From: Cyclostephanos tholiformis | Taxonomy: Eukaryota; Bacillariophyta; Thalassiosirophyceae; Thalassiosirales; Thalassiosiraceae | NCBI GenBank assembly: GCA_036939975.1 | Contig: JALLPB010001146.1 | Coordinates: forward strand, 1 to 11,006 | Direction: 5' to 3' | Length of the DNA: 11,006 nucleotides | Shown: positions 7,967-11,006 of the stretch, piece by piece | Layout: each line of letters begins with the position of its first letter | How positions within the stretch are numbered: position 1 is the stretch's first letter | Made by a program: the position numbers and the translations under genes | The notes under the pieces: model-generated | Told to the model about the DNA's origin: nothing | The model's database searches: none | Seen by the model: only the letters and a program-made list of their open reading frames with translations

Positions 7967-10912
7967 CTACCTGGTCTTCCTCCTAAGAAGAGTTTTGATG
8001 GATACAGCCACGTCTTGTATTTCTATTTCTCGGTACTTTTCCGTTCGCACAACAGCATCGACCGAGGCCGACTGCAGAAACCTCACGAACCCGAAGCCTC
8101 TATTTTTAGGAGCGATTGACGCGTCGACAATTTCCCCAAAAGGCTCGAATGCCGTGACGAGTAGGTGATGACCTTGGGCTACATCGTTCGTCTTCAACAG
8201 CCCCTGTACTGCCACGGTAGTATTTGGCAGTTCTTTTATCAGTTTAAGTCCGACGATGGAAGCACACCCGTGAAGGATGCGAGCACAGTCATGTGGTTCA
8301 AGCAGGCCGTGGTGTACGAGGAGAACTACTTTGTTTAATAGGTCCTCGAAGAAGCTTTGCCTGCACCGTGTCAAGAAAGAGACAAGGTTACATATGGAAG
8401 CGTTTATAATGAGTTATAATGAGAGATATTCAACCCGTCGGATATGAAAGAATGATTATAAAAGACGCGACTTACCCCGACGTAGCATCCTTCTTTCGAT
8501 CCCACACGAAAGCATTAGAGAGACAGCAGGCCTCTATGGAACCCAAATCCTCCCCCCCGATCCAATCCAACGGCGGGGGCGATACGCTGCCCTCGGCGAT
8601 ATCGCTCGATATGCGCGATATCGCGGAGCATATCATGTCGTCGACGCCGTCGACGGCCGATTTGACCTCCGTCCTTAGCATTTCCAATAGCGTCCGCGTA
8701 CGATTGTGCAACGCGTATTCGCCGTCGATCGCGAGGCCGTGGGGCGAGAAGAGTAGGTTCTCGTCGTCCTCGAGGGTGTCATCGTCGTTGGAGCTGAACG
8801 ATTCCGATCTTATCGCCATCAGGTTCACCGCCTCGTGTAACGTTTCGGACGTCATCGTCCCCCCCACGCTTTCCGGCTGTTCCTCGATTGTGGGCAGCGG
8901 ACCGGAGGTTGCGGTCACCAATTCAACTACCTCCGTCGCGTCGATGATCCTATTCCCCATCTCGACTTCCATATCGGCCGCTCCTTCCGCTATCAATAAT
9001 GCCGTCGTCGTCGAATAGTCTATCGTCGTTGGGTCTACCAACAGACCGGTTTGAATCATGACTTCGGAAGCAAACACCTCGTTGGTCGTTACTACCGCGT
9101 CCGACGACGGGGGTAACATCGTATCGAAGCTCGTTCCGACGAGGATGTCGCCGACGCCGGATGGGGGTTGTTGCTGTTGCATCATAATGTTCGAGATCAA
9201 GTCCGGATTTGGCATGCCACTACTACCCGCCTCGGTCGTTGTCATGATGTAACCCGCCTCGGCGTCGTTCAGGTCTATTATTGTCGAATAATCAATGGTC
9301 GTCGGATCGATGAACAGGCCCGACTGGGCGACGATATCGGATGCCAGGGGCGTACCACCCCCCTCGCTCCAGTTGGATGCCTCGCGTTCCCTTGTGATCA
9401 TCGGCCTGATCGTGGTCGACGCCGAGGCCGAGCCGTCCGTATTATGATCGGACGCCGTCGAGAGTTGACGGGGAGCGAAGGCTTCCACTCCACCATCGAC
9501 GTCGTTATCATCTTCGACAACGTGGCCCTCCCCGTATCTGGCCATACCGGGGGAATCCAATGATGACGACGACGTGATGCATCGAACGTTTCCTCCACCC
9601 CCCGACCTTCCGGTGGATGCGACTGCCGAGTCAGCACGTCGCGAATGGACCGATGCCGCGCGCAACGATGAGGCCATCGGTGCATTATTCTGCTCGCCGA
9701 CGTCCCCCCCCCCGTCGTCGATATTGAATGAGACGATGCTTGAACCGTTGATATCATCGACGATGTACCTCCCGCTGGAAGGACAACGATCCCTGACCGG
9801 AGGCGTGATCCAAACGCTGCCGCTCGATCGAGAGAACGCCACCTGGTCCACATAGGTCGCCGCATCATTATCATCGTCGCAGTCGTCTTCGTTCGAGTCG
9901 GGGGGTCGCGATCGCCTAATCCGATTGTTCTCGTCTCTTCCTCCTCCTCCTCCTCCTCCTCCTCCTCCTCCACCTAATCCTCGTCCATCATTTTCCCGCC
10001 GTCGTGTCCTCTTCATTCTATTGTACGACATGATCAATAACACGATCATTACTACGGACGCCAGGACGATGATGATCCCGACCGAAATCCCGATGAGCAG
10101 ACTCCTCCTGCCGTGCGATGGGGACGTTGTCGTCGCTGCCAATGGCGCGGATGGCGACGACGACAACGACGAATGAGACGACGAGATCATAATATCGCTC
10201 GACGACGGCGATGCGCTGGGCGACGAATCATCGCGTGCGTCGTGTGCATAGTCATGAAATACCGTCGGGCCGACCCGGATTATGTAATTCCAATCGGGCA
10301 CGTCGATGACTTCGCGAAAGGTCAATAGCATCGTCTCGTTGCCGCCGTCGTTATTCATGTACGTGCGAAAATACTCGGGATATTCGTATATGTCGTCGTA
10401 TCCGTAATGGGTGCTGTAATTCATGACGTACGTGACCTGGAGTATCAAATCATCTTCGGCGTTGCCCCTGCCGAGTTGCTGATCGAGTATATTGCATGCT
10501 GTCGATATAAACGGCGACGTCAGGTTATTCCCAATAGATCCGGTGGAGTCTTCAATTATTCTGATTATGATTATGAATATTTCGCCACATGAGAGGCGTG
10601 TGATGTGGAGGTGGGGGATCGAGAGAGGGGAAAGATTAATATTTTTCTTGTGACGCGCATGTAATCGAAACGGCTAAACGAGGGCGGCATGCAGGACAAG
10701 ACGTAATATTATTATAATGAAACGAGGCAAGGTCCTCGGTGCGCGCCACGCACGCACCCCACGTAGAGTTCCTGTTCCAAATCGTCCATCGCACGTTCCT
10801 CGTTGACGTAAAGCTGCATCGCAAAAATTCGCTCCTCGTGGTAAAAGTCCGTCACGGACGGATGCGACGTCGGATCCAGCGTAGGCCTACCGGCCGGCGC
10901 CGTCGTCGTCAT
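7967..10912 (-). CDS. PT-headed single-pass membrane protein with C-terminal RRM
   Basis: Exons 10912-10758, 10560-8476 and 8360-7967 join in frame to 877 residues. Residues 1-20 include RPTLDPTSHPS, a PTxxPT-type head. About 23-180 is a probable ectodomain with N-glycosylation sequons (NLT, NYS, NET). A Ser-rich stalk precedes a membrane helix at about 205-229 (LLIGISVGIIIVLASVVMIV) followed by basic MKRTRRR, so the C-terminal side is predicted cytoplasmic. A poly-Gly run, a long acidic/Ser region and two DPTTIDYST units follow. Residues 795-868 form an RRM: RNP2 TVAVQG, then LLVTAFEPFGEIVDASIAP, and RNP1 NRGFGFVRF at 833-841. No clear signal peptide follows the ATG at 10912, so the helix may serve as signal-anchor, or an upstream exon is missing. 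RNA binding is likely for the C-terminus; the membrane tether is inferred. If the last intron is mis-called, the RRM could belong to a separate gene. Confidence 0.75.
8361..8475 (-). other. intron 2 of the membrane-RRM gene (115 nt)
   Basis: On the minus strand the donor is TCGGG|GTAAGT and the acceptor TTTCTTGACACGGTGCAG|GC, with a pyrimidine-rich run before it. The phase is 2: GG+G completes a Gly codon and the frame runs ...KKDATSG-QSFFEDLLNK.... Without splicing the frame ends at the TAA within GTAAGT. Confidence 0.85.
9011..9345 (-). repeat. two diverged ~32-residue units with DPTTIDYST core
   Basis: In the cytoplasmic part of the membrane-RRM protein two segments correspond: ASDIVAQSGLFIDPTTIDYS (coding about 9345-9283) and ASEVMIQTGLLVDPTTIDYS (about 9072-9011). 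Both are followed by an Ala/Glu-rich stretch (NDAEAG, IAEGAA). They are separated by about 270 bp. The identical core in otherwise low-complexity sequence suggests a selected short motif. Confidence 0.8.
9939..9973. repeat. CCT/AGG trinucleotide microsatellite (poly-Gly)
   Basis: A near-perfect run of about eleven CCT units on the plus strand encodes a poly-Gly run on the minus strand, about 18 residues after the membrane helix and its basic stop-transfer cluster. Such a tract is expected to vary in length between alleles, in steps of one residue. Confidence 0.85.
10561..10757 (-). other. intron 1 of the membrane-RRM gene (197 nt)
   Basis: The donor GTGGG|GTGCGT and acceptor ATAATCAG|AATAATT keep the frame (GG+A), giving ...LEQELYVG-IIEDSTGSIG.... 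The donor is non-consensus beyond GT and other GTs lie close by (for example GTGGGG five bases upstream), so this junction is less certain than the second intron. The intron's exon-2 side frame stays open, so the acceptor could shift. Confidence 0.6.
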
Positions 10913-11006
10913 GATGAGGGGCGTCGTGGACTCGTGTTCGATTTTTTTTTTTTATATACTAGCCTAGGCCCATAACACAAAGTGTTACGTAAAGCTCATT
11001 GGTACT
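10913..11006 (-). promoter_or_regulatory. putative promoter of the membrane-RRM gene with TATA-like box
   Basis: On the minus strand TATATAAA followed by a run of A (about 10957-10941) stands roughly 30-45 nt before the ATG at 10912. There is an in-frame TAA between it and the ATG, which supports that ATG as a first coding exon unless a splice acceptor lies between. The spacing would leave a very short 5' UTR. Confidence 0.35.

Noticed and set aside
8419..9018. 199-residue plus-strand open frame opposite the membrane-RRM gene
   Set aside because: It is antisense to a supported coding exon and arises from that exon's GC-biased codons; the Ser/Ile-rich translation shows no domain.
9398..9973. 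191-residue minus-strand frame overlapping the membrane-RRM exon in another frame
   Set aside because: A poly-Glu/Arg-rich product of reading the microsatellite and GC-rich codons out of frame; the overlapping frame has the transmembrane helix and splices correctly.
9939..9973. CCT run as a CRISPR-like or telomeric repeat
   Set aside because: It is a simple trinucleotide run without spacers, in frame within a coding exon as poly-Gly.

Overview
The window is nuclear eukaryotic DNA, most likely from a diatom or a close stramenopile relative. Evidence seen in the sequence: GT-AG introns of roughly 75-200 nt with in-frame exon joins, compact genes on both strands, and no bacterial-type operons. 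One protein carries a secreted Cys-rich module (C..FPGWFD...GC...C...EACCACGGG) of a kind I associate with diatom and oomycete secretomes. Another has a Ser/Lys/Gly (SGKSGKSG) linker, and a third is a PTxxPT-headed single-pass membrane protein. The diatom assignment is inference; no rRNA or organelle marker is present.

Layout. (1) 123-972, plus strand: 3' part of the gene for the spliceosomal protein ISY1; its first exon lies outside the window. A diverged ~108-bp tandem duplication starts at its stop codon. (2) 1811-2542, minus strand: a secreted Cu/Zn-superoxide-dismutase-like protein whose frame is broken by one in-frame TAA in the middle of the SOD-like domain. (3) 2979-5884, plus strand: a two-exon secretory-pathway protein with a Cys-rich module, a J-domain with an intact HPD, and two thioredoxin-like domains lacking CxxC. 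(4) 6480-7475, plus strand: a two-exon, AT-rich gene for an unrecognised protein with an internal domain duplication. (5) 10912-7967, minus strand: a three-exon gene whose best splice sites join a PT-headed ectodomain, a transmembrane helix, a long low-complexity tail and a C-terminal RNA-recognition motif (RRM).

The genes do not form one pathway. Two act in RNA biology (ISY1 and the RRM protein) and two are predicted to enter the secretory pathway (SOD-like and J-domain protein). The SOD-like and J-domain genes are divergent and share a 436-bp intergenic region. The unknown gene and the RRM gene converge.

Most worth following up: the membrane-anchored RRM architecture, the single in-frame stop in the SOD-like gene, and the duplicated unknown domain. 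No mobile element, CRISPR array, tRNA or rRNA was recognised.
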